DNA of 64,000 bases from Anas platyrhynchos (Eukaryota > Chordata > Aves > Anseriformes > Anatidae), in contig NC_092602.1 of NCBI RefSeq assembly GCF_047663525.1, positions 9,173,501-9,237,500 on the forward strand. The letters are read 5' to 3'. The notes under the pieces were generated by a model, which saw nothing but the letters and a program-made list of their open reading frames with translations, was not told where the DNA came from and searched no databases. This document shows positions 12,801 through 25,884 of this stretch, one piece after another. The position numbers were made by a program, and so were the translations under genes. Position 1 is the stretch's first letter. Each line of letters opens with the position of its first letter.

Positions 12801-14808
12801 CCTTTGTCAAGAGGTTGTTAAGAGTCCTTTCATACCAGCAGTGCTTGTCAAATCAGGACTCTATCTGCACAAAGTCTGTGCTCAGAGGTTACCTGTCAGG
12901 GTACAAACCTAGAGCAAACACCAAGCAGCTTGGAGGAGAGGGAAAGGGATCTCAGTACCACAAACATGATCCCAAAGACAGGGAGAAAGCCAGATTTTTT
13001 TTTGGCTGGAATATAAGGTAATTTATATTCAACTATCTTTTTAGCCCTCAAACTAAATAGATATTTTCCCCCAGAAAGTAGGCAGAGAGTGAACCTGACT
13101 GGAGATGTTTTGCTCATTTGAAGTCTCAGCGTGCTTCACTACATCTGGGCCCAGTCCTACACACTTTTGCTCATGCCAACCTTTTCCAGCCCCCTGGCTT
13201 CAGTCATACTTGTGTATCTGTACTGAGGTTTCTCTAACACCTAACCCTCTGCCATGTCCCCACTGTGTGAGTCAACTGAGTATCTCTGTGCCCCGGGAGA
13301 TGCTCTGGAAGAGGTCTCACTTTTCCTAGCACTTGGCAAACCTGATTTGTGACTATTCCCCTTGTTATTTGGCTTGCAGCCTGTCTCCTCCACCCCTTTT
13401 CAAAAAGACATTGTCATTTCCTACACGCAGGTCACAGATTCCGATCCTTGGGTGTCTCTGGAGTGCTGTGTGATCTTTATCCCGGCTCACTCTTTCCCTG
13501 TTTCTTCGAGACCTCCCCTGTTGGACCCAGGAGCTTTTCAGGTGGGCCACGATTGAACCAGCCACCAGCACAAACCACAGCGCCCGTCCCCTCACTGGTC
13601 CTTATGTACTGAGACACTGGCACGTGTCACGGCACACTGCAGCCCCCAGGGAGGGCTCCTTCTGGGGCCAGTGTGCCCACACCCCTCTGTTCAGCACCCA
13701 GATCCTGGGGTAATCCAGCCCCAGCTCTCAGGAGCCCCGCAGAGGAGAGGTGGGTGAGCCCAGGAGCGGGATGCACCTTTAGTATTCCTGTAAGCCAAAC
13801 CGCCCCTCTAAAATCCACTGACACCACGGGACACAGAGCACTGGAAAGCTGAGACTGATTTCACTTATTTTCCTCTCAGTTTCCTGACATCTTTCAGTTT
13901 CTCTGTTCCCATGATGCTCTCACGGCTTGCCCACCAGCTTCCTCCTCTCCGTCAGCTCAGCGTCTCGCCACAAGCGCTCCTTGGGAAAGGGACAGGATGG
14001 GCTTAGCCTCAGCTGCAAGCAACAGCAAAATCTGTTCCTACCCAGATGAGCGAGTGAAGCAGCGAGGTGTGTTCAATGAACAGCCAAGGCTCGGAGGGGA
14101 ACACCCAGAGCCTCAACCACAACACGCCTGAGGTTTGTTTTTTTAGTTACGAGCTGGAGCCTCTTTTGTTTCTTTATCAGTTTCAGCCCCAGAAGCCTTC
14201 TCACCTTACATGATTTTTCAGGCCAGTACGTTAGCTCAATTTCAAATCCCGCAGAGCTCAGAAAAGGCTGAAGGGCAGTTTTTACCAGCTCTTCTTGCAA
14301 AAAAAGGGAGATGCAGATCTTTGGGCATCCTTTGGCAGAACGATAGCCTACCTCTCGGGCAGGTGCCTACCAGCTCCCGGTCGGCTTCCAAACAATCCGA
14401 AACGCCTCCCTTCCGGAGCTCACGGCTTTCAGATCCCCGGCCACCGGGCTGTCCCCCCCTGCTTTCACTGCCTCTGCGAGCCTCTGCTCAGCCCCGTCAG
14501 GATGAGTGCCACGGGCAGCAGGACCCGATGCAGCACCCAGGGGTGGCAGCTGCCCCGGGTGGGCAGGGCGAGCCCCCAGCTGCACAGTTCCCGTTCCCGT
14601 TTAGTTCCCGTTTACAGGAGGCACAGACCCGTCCCAGCACCCCCCTAGGGGCTCCGGGGAGGTTCCCGGGGGGCTTCCCCCGCCGCCACCGCTCACCTTT
14701 CATCAGCTCCACGTGCTTGAACTCGAAGGGGATGTTGTTGGTGCGGGCGAAGATGTAGAGCGCCCGGCAGGGCTGCGAGAGCAGATCCAGGTACAGCTCC
14801 AGCCCCAT
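9889..14808 (-). CDS. GSTT1L: Glutathione S-transferase theta 1-like, complete
   Basis: Complete theta-class GST of 242 aa, against 240 in human GSTT1. The five coding exons are 14697-14808, 12494-12581, 11725-11875, 10940-11116 and 9889-10089 (112, 88, 151, 177 and 201 bp). All junctions are GT-AG and phases close exactly. Exon 1 gives MGLELYLDLLSQPCRALYIF with catalytic Ser11. Exon 2 ends in the glutathione-site loop KVPALKDGSFTLAES. Exon 3 carries the linker and start of the helical domain (TPDHWYPSDLQKRARVDEYL). Exon 4 carries the ISLADLVALVELMQ helix and exon 5 the PVGAGYNLFEERPKL segment. It detoxifies electrophiles with glutathione in the cytosol. It lacks the 19-residue insert of the neighbouring GSTT1, lies about 5 kb upstream of it in the same direction and is clearly its tandem duplicate. 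The gene symbol follows chicken usage from memory. Confidence 0.96.
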
Positions 14809-15000
14809 GCTGCTGCTGCTGCTCCCTCCTCCGCCGGCACGGCTCGGCACGGCTTGGCACGGCCCTGCTCGGCCTCAGAGCCCCCGCCCCGTTAGCGCCC
14901 GGCCCCACCCCGCAGGGCCGAGCCGAGCCCAGGGGCGTGCTGCGGGGCGGGCTCTCGCCCCCTGCCACTAGAAGTGGTGCACGGGGACATGGCCCGGTGG
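14380..15000. promoter_or_regulatory. CpG-rich promoter region of GSTT1L
   Basis: GC-rich block around the GSTT1L start codon with GC-box-like sequences at about 14883-14890 and 14941-14951. No TATA box is seen. It resembles the GSTT1 promoter region in base content. Confidence 0.65.
14809..14823 (-). repeat. GCA repeat directly before GSTT1L ATG
   Basis: Five GCA/AGC units on the coding strand run up to the start codon. The placement matches the longer interrupted repeat in the GSTT1 leader, so it probably predates the duplication. Confidence 0.85.
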
Positions 15001-15015
15001 GTGGCATTAGCTGTA

Positions 15016-15080
15016 GGGGGGCGGTTGGAGCAGATGATCGCTGAGGTCTCTTCCAACCTTAACGATTCTGTGATTCTACG
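15016..15080 (+). mobile_element. CR1 LINE 3' end fragment
   Basis: The segment has the conserved 3' end of avian CR1 elements: a GGTTGGAGCAGATGATC-type block, then GAGGTCTCTTCCAACC, ending in two copies of the terminal octamer (ATTCTGTG, ATTCTACG) at 15065-15080. Only the tail is recognisable, as is usual for 5'-truncated CR1 insertions. It sits between the GSTT1L promoter and the DDX51 3' end. Confidence 0.85.
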
Positions 15081-15783
15081 GCCGTCCATCAACACATAAG
15101 GACGAGGAAACAAAGCCAGGAGCGAGCGGGATCGGTGCACCTGAAGCAAAGCCCCATGTGTGTGCCCAGAGGAGCTCACAGCGCTGGTTTTACTCTCCTG
15201 CTCCACCATCCATGCTAAGCAAAAGCAGCGTGACAGCGAGAGGAGGGCGCTCACAGCAGGAAGGCAGAGGCTGGCTTCACTTTTACAATCCCACCTTTAC
15301 AGTACGCAGCCACCTCTCCTGCCATCCAACCCCCCAATCTTTCCAGCACCTTCCCCTTCCTTTCTCTCCCTTAATGTATTGCTAACACCGCTGTACAATT
15401 ATTTTGTTTCACAAAATAGCAAGGCAGTGCTGAAACACTTCCTGCTGAAGGTCTTCAAGGGTGGTTGGAGGCTACAGCTGTGTGGTAGTTCTACGCCTTC
15501 TGCCTGGGGCAGCTAAAAATACCAGCGGCATGTGTCAAATACAGACTTATGGCTCCTACTGTTAGCAGTTGACTGCAGACGTTGGACGTTTTACCCTGCA
15601 TTAATAGTAGCCTCATATGAAACAGCATCTGCTGCTACCACTGCCCCCGAATGGAACAATGCAGGCAAAGAAACACCAAAGGCACAGGACTGCCCAGCCA
15701 AAAACCCCCTCAGTGCTATTTCCACCCCTGCACCCAGGAATCTTTAACAGACACAGAATGTTTTAAAAAATATTTATATAGTA
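15081..15783. other. Spacer between DDX51 3' end and GSTT1L promoter
   Basis: No gene, repeat or RNA signal recognised. It separates the DDX51 poly(A) signal from the CR1 fragment upstream of GSTT1L. Confidence 0.55.
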
Positions 15784-15789
15784 TTTATT
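15784..15789 (-). terminator. Candidate poly(A) signal of DDX51
   Basis: AATAAA on the minus strand about 1.05 kb past the DDX51 stop at 16834, in an AT-rich context. It implies a 3' untranslated region of about 1 kb, unless a further short coding exon is spliced in. Confidence 0.5.
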
Positions 15790-16833
15790 TAAAAGTTCCA
15801 GGCCCTTCAGCCTAGAACAGCTCTTCAAGCAGTACTCTGTTATAGACACTGCACAGGTTTTTATGCTTTCATGCACTTGCGGATACTGCTCCTTGCGCAA
15901 TACAGAACCGAGATCTGGCCCAGTTCAGAGGCAAGGAGGGCACAGTTCAGACCTTTGGTGACCAGCAGTTCCCTCAGCCCAAATTCAGAATGGTGTAGAG
16001 CTCCTTGCTGGTTTTACATATGCCAGGAGGGTAGGATGCAAAGCCCTTTCCAAAGCAACATTTTTTTCTTTTTTTGAAAACCAGTAAATGAACTGTGTTA
16101 CCCGTGTCCCTGAAAGGGAAACAAGGTCTGTAACAGCTGACTTAAGATATGATAAGTTTGAGGAGACAACCCTTGAGCTCAGGAACCATATCTGTGTTAC
16201 GGTACTAGGTAGTAGAGTCCAGCTCAGCAGCTTCAGTGCGATGAAACAATCTCCTCTGCTTGCATTCATTCAGGCTCGTTTCTGTGCTTGCTCCCCCTGT
16301 TCAAAATTAAAGTTGAGAAGGTGACTGAAGATGCTCCTGTCTCAGGGTCACACAGAAGGAACTTCAGAGAGCAAAGGGACAATTTAATGATCTCTTCTGC
16401 CCAGTTCTCTGACATTCCTAATCTGCAACTCAAAATCATAGTTTCTCAAGGACAGGTGTTTATCAAGAGTCCTCAAAGTAGAGAGCAGAATACTTCCCCA
16501 CACCACACAGCACAACAATGTCCATTATGGATCTCTAGTCCACCAATCTGACAAGTTAAATGCTATCCTGCTTCTGTCTGAAAGCTCTCAAACTTCCTAA
16601 TGGTGTGGAAGGGACAGTCTGTGGATAAAACTTTCCTGGCTTGATACACCCAACTTGAGCATGGCTGTGAGTCTGCATGGTTGTAAATTACCATCTTAAA
16701 ACTCTGGAATGACAAAAGGCAACTCAATCTCTGCATTTTGTTTGCTTGCCTCTGGGTAGCTGCCAAAACCCAAGCTCAAGAGATAAAGAGAAAGCCAAGA
16801 GTAAAGGGGACGCCACAAATACTGTCTACCCTT

Positions 16834-19800
16834 CTAACAGAAAACCTTCCTCTCCTCCCAACCCTTCCTGAGTACTTCAATTCTGATGCACCCAAAAAAG
16901 CTTCCTTCATACTGATACAGAAACAGCTCAGTTAAAGAGGTTTCTGGACTCTGATACTTGTGCTCGTCATGAGTTGCAATGAACCGTGTAAGCTGTAGTT
17001 TGCTTTTTAAAATCTTCTTTCCTGTTCCAGTTACCTTGACTGTCTTCTCAAGTTTAGACAAAGCTTCCTCATATTGCTGCACCAATGGCGTTAATAACTT
17101 GCCCTTCACCAAGTGCTTCTGTATGTCTGGGATGCCAGCATCTTTCAACATCCGCAGAAACCTGCGTTCCTGTGCAACAAAACAGATACAATAGAAGAAG
17201 AAATGAAAGTACCTCCCCTTCACTGGAGTTGAGAAACCCCATTGCCTATCAGCTAGAAAATGAGCACATTTTGGAACATGCTGCCTAGTCAGGGAATAAC
17301 TGAATAGGAATTTCCAGTACAAAACTCAGCTGACTGGAGAAGGTGGAAATTAGTATGACCCTTATCTTCCTTACTCTCCTCTCTATGCTTCCTTTTCAAA
17401 TGAATTTTACACCAATGACATACCTGAATTCTAAGGACCATGCTGAAAGCTAAGCCAACGTTTCCTGCACGAGCTGTTCTTCCAACCCTGAAATCAAAAA
17501 AAAAGGAGCATCAAGTCAGTTTAGCCACGTAGCTACTGCCACCATCAGCTTCAGAAGTCTGATTATGAAATTCTTCACATGTAAGGAAAGTATGATTCTA
17601 AGTTTTTGCATCTAACACAGCAGGACTAGCCACATATTACAAAGGATGAGCATTTCCAAGGCTCATTTACAGCTCCAGAGCCTCTGCGGTCTTCTAAGCA
17701 TCTGGAAACTCAACTTGGTGCTGTCCAGGACAGTATTTCTAACTCCTGTAAAATACATTTTGTATAACAGGGTTATATAAAAGTTCTAGTTCTCTATGCT
17801 AGTTCTAGTTCTATTCTATTTCTCTATTCTAGTTCTCTACAAAAGCTAGTTCTCTATTTTAATACTACATTGCTCTGGCAATGCTAGGGATTAAATTCTG
17901 ATTAAAAAAGCTATTTGCATATTGAAGTTAAAAAAATAATAAATCAAAAGCTAAAAAACACCTTTTAAGTTCATGTTACTTATGCTATGTATTTCAAAGA
18001 AAGCCAAGCTCAAATACCTTCCTTTTGTTCCTGGTTGTCTTACCTACCGGTGAATGTATGTCCTGATGAACTGAGGTGCGTCATAGTTTATCACACAATT
18101 CACTCCTTTAATGTCAATCCCTCGAGCAGTGGCATCTGTGCTGATTAACCTGGTTTTAAATACATGAAGTCATTTTCAGGTAACCCCTCTTGCACTACAC
18201 ACACAAAAAACAACTGAACACGGCACAACTCTTGCTAATCTCTGCTCAAACTGGGTAGCCAGCTTCTGGCCTCTGAACAGGAAAACAACATTATAAATCA
18301 CTCCCTTAGATCAGACAGCTAATAACGCCATTTACATAAGTTCCACTGCAGCTGTACATGAAAAGCTGCTTGGTGTTTCCAGGTTCTGCAAGCACACGAC
18401 ACTGATCCAGACGGCTCCCAGTGTACCGGAAGCTAAAAACATGTAAACCATCTGAAAAATTCTTAAATGTGCTGTGTGCATTCAGTAAGGTGTGAAATTC
18501 TGGTAGCAAAGGAAAAATTTAAACACATAGGGTTTGGACAAAAAGAAAATCCAGAAAATAATATTTACCTTCTTCTCAGGGACATCTTATAGCTGCAATC
18601 CCATATGGTTACCAAAATCACAAAGTAAATCAAAAAAATGAATAGAAGTAAAACTGTCTGACAGTCTGGTTGGGAGTTTCTGTGGCAGGAAGCACTAGTA
18701 CTATATGTAGTTCTAGCAGCAACATCTATTTTCTTCCAGTAAACACAAGATCCCCCTAACCACAGACAGTAAAGCTAAGATTTTTCAGAACTGTATGTAC
18801 ATTTTGGGCAACAACACGAGAAAGCAGATACATTTACTACTTGTTACAAAATAACAGGCCAGTTTACATGCAGGTCTAAACAGTTCATAAGTCAGAAGAC
18901 CAAAGTCCCACACCCATTTTTTAAATTGTTTCCCACATGCTCTGTTTTACAGCGGTCCCTGTTTAAATATCTTCTTGATTCTAACTAGCTTTTCACACTA
19001 GAAATAATCTATATTTGAAGACATGCAGGAAACTTATTTAAGATACTCACAGTTGTATCTTTCCTTGTTCAAATTCTTTTATGGTTCTCTGTCTCTCACT
19101 GGGGGGTAACCGGGAAGAAAATTCAGCCACAGTGATTCCACCAAAGGCTTGAATCAGCAGGAACAATCTGTAGGCAAATAGCATAGAAACGGTCACTTTA
19201 TTACCTAACTCTGTCACATCACCACAGTAGCTATGTGCCAAGTGATCTCATTAACGTGTTCATTCACCTGTGGGACGCCTCCCTGGAGTTGGTAAAACAC
19301 AACACCCGGGTAAACTTCATTGTCAGCATGAAGTGCAAGAGGAGCAAAGGCTTGGAATTCAGGTTACAAGGCACGTAACATTGCTGCAGTCAGCAGGGAA
19401 GAAATTCAGACAAAAATTACTTCCTCCAGGCTACCTCCACTGAAACCCACCACCTGTCTGTGACCTACACAGGCTTGGATGTTTTGCAACTGATAGCAAC
19501 AAAACCAGACCCCACAATGTCACTGCTCTTAGAACAAGTCACAGCAACGGGCTGGGAGAACACAACACAAGGTAGAGGTGCAAGAACTACGCTGTTTGAG
19601 TGATCTCACTTCTTTGTGGCAAGCAACAACACGCACTGCCTTGTCTACTGGGTGACCTGTAACCACATGCCTTGAAATGCATGTTATACATACGTATGTA
19701 AAGCACAATTGAAAGGTACTAATACATTATTACTTCATATCTCTGCTCCCTATTGATAGCAAATTTAATTCTGCATGAAGACAAGTTGAATTCTGAAGAA

Positions 19801-22800
19801 TTCTAATCCTAACCAAATGAATGTTTTTCCGTTTGCTCATTACTCAGCAAAGGCAGAGCTCTCTGGGTCATAAATACTGTCAAAGCCACTTTCTCCCAGT
19901 ACCTCTGTAACACAAGGCATCATATGAAAGCTGTATTAATATATAGGTTACAAACATTATTCCAGAGTTAAACTGATCTTCTAGTATATCTTACTCAAGC
20001 ATCTTGTTTCTTTCAACAGCTACCAAATAAAGTTACTTTCATGGTTACAAGAGAATTAATGTTATACCGATAGCCCCTCAGGAAGTGTGTATTTCTCTTC
20101 AGCATCTTGTTCAATCTCTGTTCCATTTCTGAGTGTTTTTTTCTCTGAATATACAGACGTGAAGAGGCGAGGCTGGAACAAGCCCAACTGCTGCAGTTTC
20201 TCTGGGTCCTGGGTCAGTGTGGCTGAGAACAGCAGTTTCTGTAAAGGTATCTGAGGATAGCAGCAGCTGAAATAAATAGTACAGAGAAACTGAGCTTTGA
20301 GGTTAGGGCAAAGGACTTCCTCCAGAAGTACTTTTAGGTGATGTTACAAGGGAAGCCATTAACTCTTTTTGATGCTCTTCTGCTCTGGGCCTTTCCAGTG
20401 AGTTTTTTTCTACCCTTGTTTTATAGAGGAGTTCACAGGTGGAACTGGATCAGCATTCTCAACTCAGCTGCACAACACACATCGGTCACCCTTGCCCCCA
20501 TCCTAGTTGCTTCCTTCCTTGGTTGCTGATCTGTTTCTGACACATCTCTATCCTGCTATTTGAAAACAGCAGCTGCAGACACACAGTTCTAGCATTTTCC
20601 TTCAAATTCATTACTCAGCTTGCCAGAGGGCATTGCTATAGATAATGTGCAAATGATTCAAACACTTGCAATATTTGTGGATTCTTTTGATGTTGCTTTA
20701 GTCTAGTTCAGAAAAGCTCGAAGAATACAGTATAGAGATTTCAGTCTAAAAGGCATCCTTTAATACCAGCTGTTTACTGCCTGCTTTTTAGAGCTCTAAA
20801 GAAGTAGCTGCCTTAATTTGGCAGACATTTCTCTGAATAAGTAAGCTTTGGGAGTGCCTGTGAGTGTGCTATGAAACAGGCATCTGAGTGCTGGCATCCA
20901 CGCAAACGGTTCAAAGAAAAGCATTTTGCAACTTACCTTGCTGCTGTTACAGGCCCTGGTTTGGTCCTCTGGAAAAGCATACTGGAGCCAGAGTCATTTT
21001 CTGCTTGGAAAGCAGCTTTGACAACTTGGTTCAGCCAATTCTGGTGCATATCATCAATCATACGGTCAGCTTCATCTATGATCTGAATTCACAAAGACAA
21101 AAAACATTGCTTGTTTAATAGTGTCTTGTGCTTAGGCGGCTTGTATTTCTCTTTTGTAACTGTAACAGTGAGCAAGAATGCAAGATGTATAGAAGCTTCT
21201 ACTCCACATAATTTCTTTCCTTGCCTGTTGTTCCTCAACTGAAGGCAGAAATTTCTACCTCCAAACTTTTCCTTTTGTTTCAGTTGCTCCGTAGCCAAAC
21301 CGACACTCAAACTACACAAATTCATTTGCATTTAAATACAATTGATGCCTTTGCATAAAAGATAAAAATCACCTTTAACCAAAATAGGATGGCAGCTCTG
21401 TCTCTGCATAGACTCCAATACAGTGGAAGCTCATACAGTTTGTAATTTACCCTGTTTTTTGACTGATAGGGCTTCACTCCAAATTTGTGTCTGCACGAAG
21501 GTAAGACAGAAGGGGAAGTGTGTGGATGCCTGGGTGTCACAAGTTGGAATAAAACTTCTCATCGTGACACAGCTGCCTGAGCAATCTGAAGTAAGGACCA
21601 AGTCCACAAAACAGTTCCAACAGAGACGTATTTATGGACCATGAAAGAACAAAGCAGGAAGATCCAACGGACCTCGCGCTAAGGTTGGACACCTGTGGAG
21701 CTGACTCACCAGGAAGCGAAGCTGTGTCAGGTTGAACCCTGGGGTCTTGCTAATGTGGTCTGCGAGCCGCCCCGGCGTAGCCACAATGATATCAGCAAGG
21801 CTGCAGTAGCCTGTCACTCTGAAAGAACAAGCAGCTCATCACTAAGTTTCTCCCTACACTGTAAGGCAAATAAAAGAGATCCTTGGTCAAAAGACCTTAA
21901 GATTTTCCCATTATTCTTTTAATTTAACTGAGAAATAACAAAATTCAAACACACAGTTTACCAGCACACAAAGACAATGCTGGACACTAAGCACTATTCT
22001 CCATCGTACTACCTGTTTAAACAGAAAGTGACATTATTCATTGCCCTGAAGAAAAAGCTTAATAACTGCAGCAAACCCCCGAACAGTCATTTGTACCTGT
22101 GGGCACAAGGTAAACGTTTGCATTCTACTCAGCTGGTAAACAGCCCCAAAAATCTAAAAACACAACAACCACAAAGAGGGGTAGTAGCAGGCACTTTGTC
22201 AAAAACATGTAGGTTCATGCATCTACCACATGAACCTACTATCAAAAATCATTACTGCATGATGGTGTGATGCAATAAGCACCATTTTGACCTCTGCTCA
22301 CCAAGATTAAATAGCTTACAATCCCCACAAACCTTATCAAAAGAGCATTTAACCTACTTTTTCTGGACAAGCATCTCCTGTTCCTTTGCAAAAGATTTCT
22401 GGCCAGTAATTGAAACGACCTTCAGACCTGTCCCATCAGTGTAAATGTTGAACACTTTACTCACCTGCAAAGAGATGTGCTTTGTTAGCCACAACAAAAT
22501 CAGTGAAAGTAATACTTTCCATTAATAACATCAAACCCACTGACAGTGTGTTCAAACTGCATCCCTGAACAGCCAGACAAAATATTCCCTGCACCAGCCC
22601 TTCCCTCAGCCCAATTCTCAGTGAAAAGCTGAAGAGCTAAGTTATATACCTGTTGTGCCAGTTCCTTGGTGGGCAGAACAACCAGAGCTCGTACTTGGCA
22701 AACTACTCGATCTAGCAGAACCTGCCAAAACAGAGGCCAAATAAGTCCCTGAAAGCCATGGGGTGAAAAGGAGCTTCTTGTATCTAAGCTAGTGAGAAGA

Positions 22801-25345
22801 GATGGGCGTGACACCTTCCAGAGTTCTATGTTTCCATTTTACTCCCCTCCATACTCCCAACTCCTCATACTACGCCTGTTGTCTGCAAAAAGGAGTAGGA
22901 TGCTGTGGTGAAGAATACTCCTCCTACAGCTCCTTCAGACAGCTCTGAGCAAAGTATCTATTTGCATCCACAAATTCCTTGGCTTTCTAACCCACTTCTA
23001 AGTTCAGGACGGGGTTGATTTTGTTCATGCAAAACATTTGCCCTATGTTTTGCTGGGGGTAAACTCACCTGTACTATTGGTATGACAAAGGACAGGGTTT
23101 TACCACTGCCAGTAGGTGCCGAGACACAGATGTCTTTGGGGCGGTATCCTCCCTGCCCCATCAAATACCCGTTGGACGCACTTTGCAGAACAGCAGGAAT
23201 CACCTCTGCCTGAACTGAACAAAAATGGGAATACACATTACCTACAGAGTTAATGAATGGGACTAAGACTCATCTAGGAAAGCAGTGTTTTATACAATGG
23301 ATCTATTTCCCTATCTGTGCTGTTGCTGCTACAGACATAAGAGAGGAAGAATAAAAAACATCCTAGTAGAAATGCTATGTTTTTTCCCTGATTCTTTTTC
23401 ATTCATGAGCTTAGCACTGAACACGGAGATTTCCCGTTCCAAGAATTCAGCTATTTCTAGCACTCAGCATAGATATTACTGTGTTAAATATTGTTTTCAA
23501 CTCGATACATGTCTTGTCTTCGTGTTAGGGTGACATTGGGCAGATTTAAAACCCATGAATGCTTGTCTGTGAGCATCCTTTATTTGAAGTACAAAATACA
23601 CCTATAAAAACACATACTATGCAACAGAGCAACGAAGCAACATCTGCCAAGGAGAAAAATGAACACCTCCTGTAGGCTTTGAAGTCATTCAAGTTTGCTG
23701 CTCCCTTTAATTCCTTTTAATGAGCTGAACAGGTTCCCAGATTGGTCCAGTTAATACCAAAGATGGTGGAAGGCAAGGAAATAAAGCACATGCATGGAAC
23801 TAAGGGAGAAAAATGTGAGGATACAGGCAAGATCAGTCTCCTTTGTGTGCTGTGAGCTGTTACTTCAAAAGACATCTTTTTTGACACTGTATTTATGACT
23901 AGATATACCAAATTTAATTACTCAGCCTACCTAAGTCTTTGAAAGTAAAGTGTTAAAACTATTTCAGTGCATTAGGTTTGCTTTTGTTCTATATTTTATT
24001 TCATTGACCACATGAAACATACAGCAACAGATTCAGGAAATACGGAAGTGAATTCAGAAAGGAAGAAAGAGCACTATCAAGGTACCTGGAAAAAAGGACT
24101 CTATCCCATTCATTTGCAGCTTTTTCAATAGCTTTGGATGAATTCCTGGGACATCCCCCACTGGAATCAGGTTCTCTTTGATACGTTTTTGCAGTAATTT
24201 AGGTTGAGCAAGCCACTGTGGTAAAAAGGGTTGAACCTGAAGTGGGGGAAAAAGAGTCACAAAGTGTTTCTGCCATCAAATGAGCAATACCATACATTAA
24301 AATAAGCTGGTAAGATGCCTGTTTATACCCAACCATCATCAAAATTCAGTCAAGCTAGTTACCTTCTGCACGGGCTTTCTGTCGTAGTCTCCAAGAACCA
24401 CCAAGCTGGAAGGTGGCGGAGTTGCTTCTTCCCCCGAGGTTGCTCCAGGCAGCTCGTCCTTTGTGCTTTGGTTTCCTTCAGCTCCTTCACTGCGTGCTTT
24501 CTTGCTTTCAGCTCTCTCAGTTTCATCATTTCTCTTCTTCCTTTTAGATTTATTTTTAAGATTTCTTCTGTCTTCCTGTTGTTTAACATCTTCTTCAGAA
24601 TCTAGATAACAGAAATACAAAGCCGCAAGTCAGAGCATGCTTCAAAAACGTGATACAGGGCACGTTTTACACCACAGAATGTAGTCAGCAATGTGCAAGC
24701 TCATCCTTCCTCTTAAATCCAAGTGCAAGAGCTACACATTGTGGTGGTGGTATAGAGACAGTGGAACACTAAGCTGACACACATTGCCCTTACACTAAAT
24801 TCACCCCCAAAGCTTGTAGCATAGGGCTTCAGAAAGAGAACTTTCCTCTCAAATAAACCCAGCGAGGTACTCAAAGGGCACCTCACACCTATCTTTCGGC
24901 TGAGAACCGCTGTCCCATCGCGCCAGGCCCCCCCAGCCCCTCTCACCACCGCCTGCTCCACGTCCCTCGGCGGGCGCTGCTCCTCCATCCTCCTCCTCCT
25001 CCTCCTCCTCGCTGCCTCCTGCTGCCCGCTCCGCAGCCTCCCGCCGCCTTCCCCGCCGCTCGCTCCCCGGGCTCGGGGCCTCGCCGCCCGCCGCGGGCTC
25101 CCCGCCGGCTCCCCGGGGCCTCTCGTCCCTCTGCCGCCTCAGCTGCCGGGCCCTCGCCTGCTCGCGCAGCCGCTCCAGCAGGACCCGGGCCCGCTCCTGC
25201 GCCTCGGCCCCGGCCTCCTCCTCTTCCTCCGCGGCGTACCTGAAACAGCCGAGAACGAACGCGTCAGGCCCGGCCCCCGCCCGCCAGAGCCCGGCTCTCA
25301 GCCTCCCGCCGGCCCCGGGCACCTGGTGATGGCGAACAGCGCCAT
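16834..25345 (-). CDS. DDX51: ATP-dependent RNA helicase DDX51
   Basis: DEAD-box RNA helicase acting in the nucleolus on large-subunit ribosomal RNA maturation (family knowledge). I place 15 exons: 25323-25345, 24947-25239, 24363-24601, 24086-24236, 23069-23214, 22650-22721, 22358-22464, 21710-21818, 20937-21082, 20068-20266, 19268-19383, 19051-19167, 18048-18149, 17424-17487 and 16834-17169. All join at GT-AG sites with matching phases, giving 739 aa. The start MALFAITRY matches the human MALFYVARY start. Residues 10-185 form a charged, Glu/Arg-rich tail with an acidic run. Helicase motifs are Walker [10 protein letters not shown] at 267-275, TPGRL at 358-362, DEAD at 383-386, SAT at 443-445 and [10 protein letters not shown] at 606-615. 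The last exon carries about 60 residues beyond the human end. A GT donor just after LEKTVK (exon side ending 17035) may splice to an unseen last exon, so the C terminus is uncertain. Confidence 0.96.
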
Positions 25346-25560
25346 GGCGGCGGCTCGCAGCGCCACAAGATGGCGTCAGGGCGCCGGGGGCCGCCACAAG
25401 ATGGCGCCACGGGGCCCGCGCAGCGGCAGAAGGCTCCAGAAGAGGCGCGAGGCGGCGCTGCCCTGAGGCGAGGAGGCGGCCCCGGCCTCGCTGCGGCGCC
25501 GGCGGTGACACGGAGAAGGCGACGAGGCGTCCTGAAGGCGCCCCCAGCGCCCAGCAAGGT
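24900..25560. promoter_or_regulatory. CpG-rich promoter region of DDX51
   Basis: GC- and CpG-dense block covering the first two exons of DDX51 and about 200 bases upstream of its ATG at 25343-25345. No TATA box is seen, as expected for a housekeeping gene. The upstream gene MIF ends only a few hundred bases away. Confidence 0.7.
24988..25009 (-). repeat. GAG repeat inside DDX51 exon 2
   Basis: Pure trinucleotide run that encodes a stretch of glutamates in the acidic N-terminal tail of DDX51. Length variation here would stay in frame. Confidence 0.8.
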
Positions 25561-25705
25561 AGAAATCATCGCGGAGCGCTGCCACACACAAGCAGCACCG
25601 ACCCTCAAGCATTTATTCCTCACAGCTCTCAGCCCCCACACATACCTCACCCCACCGCCCTCCCAAACCGCCACAGCTCACACCAGACTGTTTTATTTCT
25701 AAATC

Positions 25706-25711
25706 TTTATT
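25706..25711 (-). terminator. Poly(A) signal of MIF
   Basis: AATAAA on the minus strand about 175 bases past the MIF stop codon, followed by T-rich sequence. It lies about 360 bases upstream of the DDX51 start codon. Confidence 0.75.
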
Positions 25712-25884
25712 CGTTTCCTACACGGAAAAAACAGAGGAATGTCGAAGCAGCGGTATCCAAACACACGAGCAAGGAGCCATCGCTCCGTGAGGGCGAAAAA
25801 AGCAGCCCAGGGCCCCTTGTGCCGTGGTGTCTATGGGCAGCGTGAGGGTAGGTCCAGGAGCAGCTTTTTCGTACGGGGGGAGCT

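Noticed and set aside
22208-22240. Perfect 11-base inverted repeat in a DDX51 intron
   Set aside because: A short hairpin of this size is expected by chance in introns; no sign of an RNA gene.
25370-25702. Plus-strand open frame opposite the DDX51 promoter
   Set aside because: GC-rich composition effect; no similarity, no splice or poly(A) context supporting a divergent gene.
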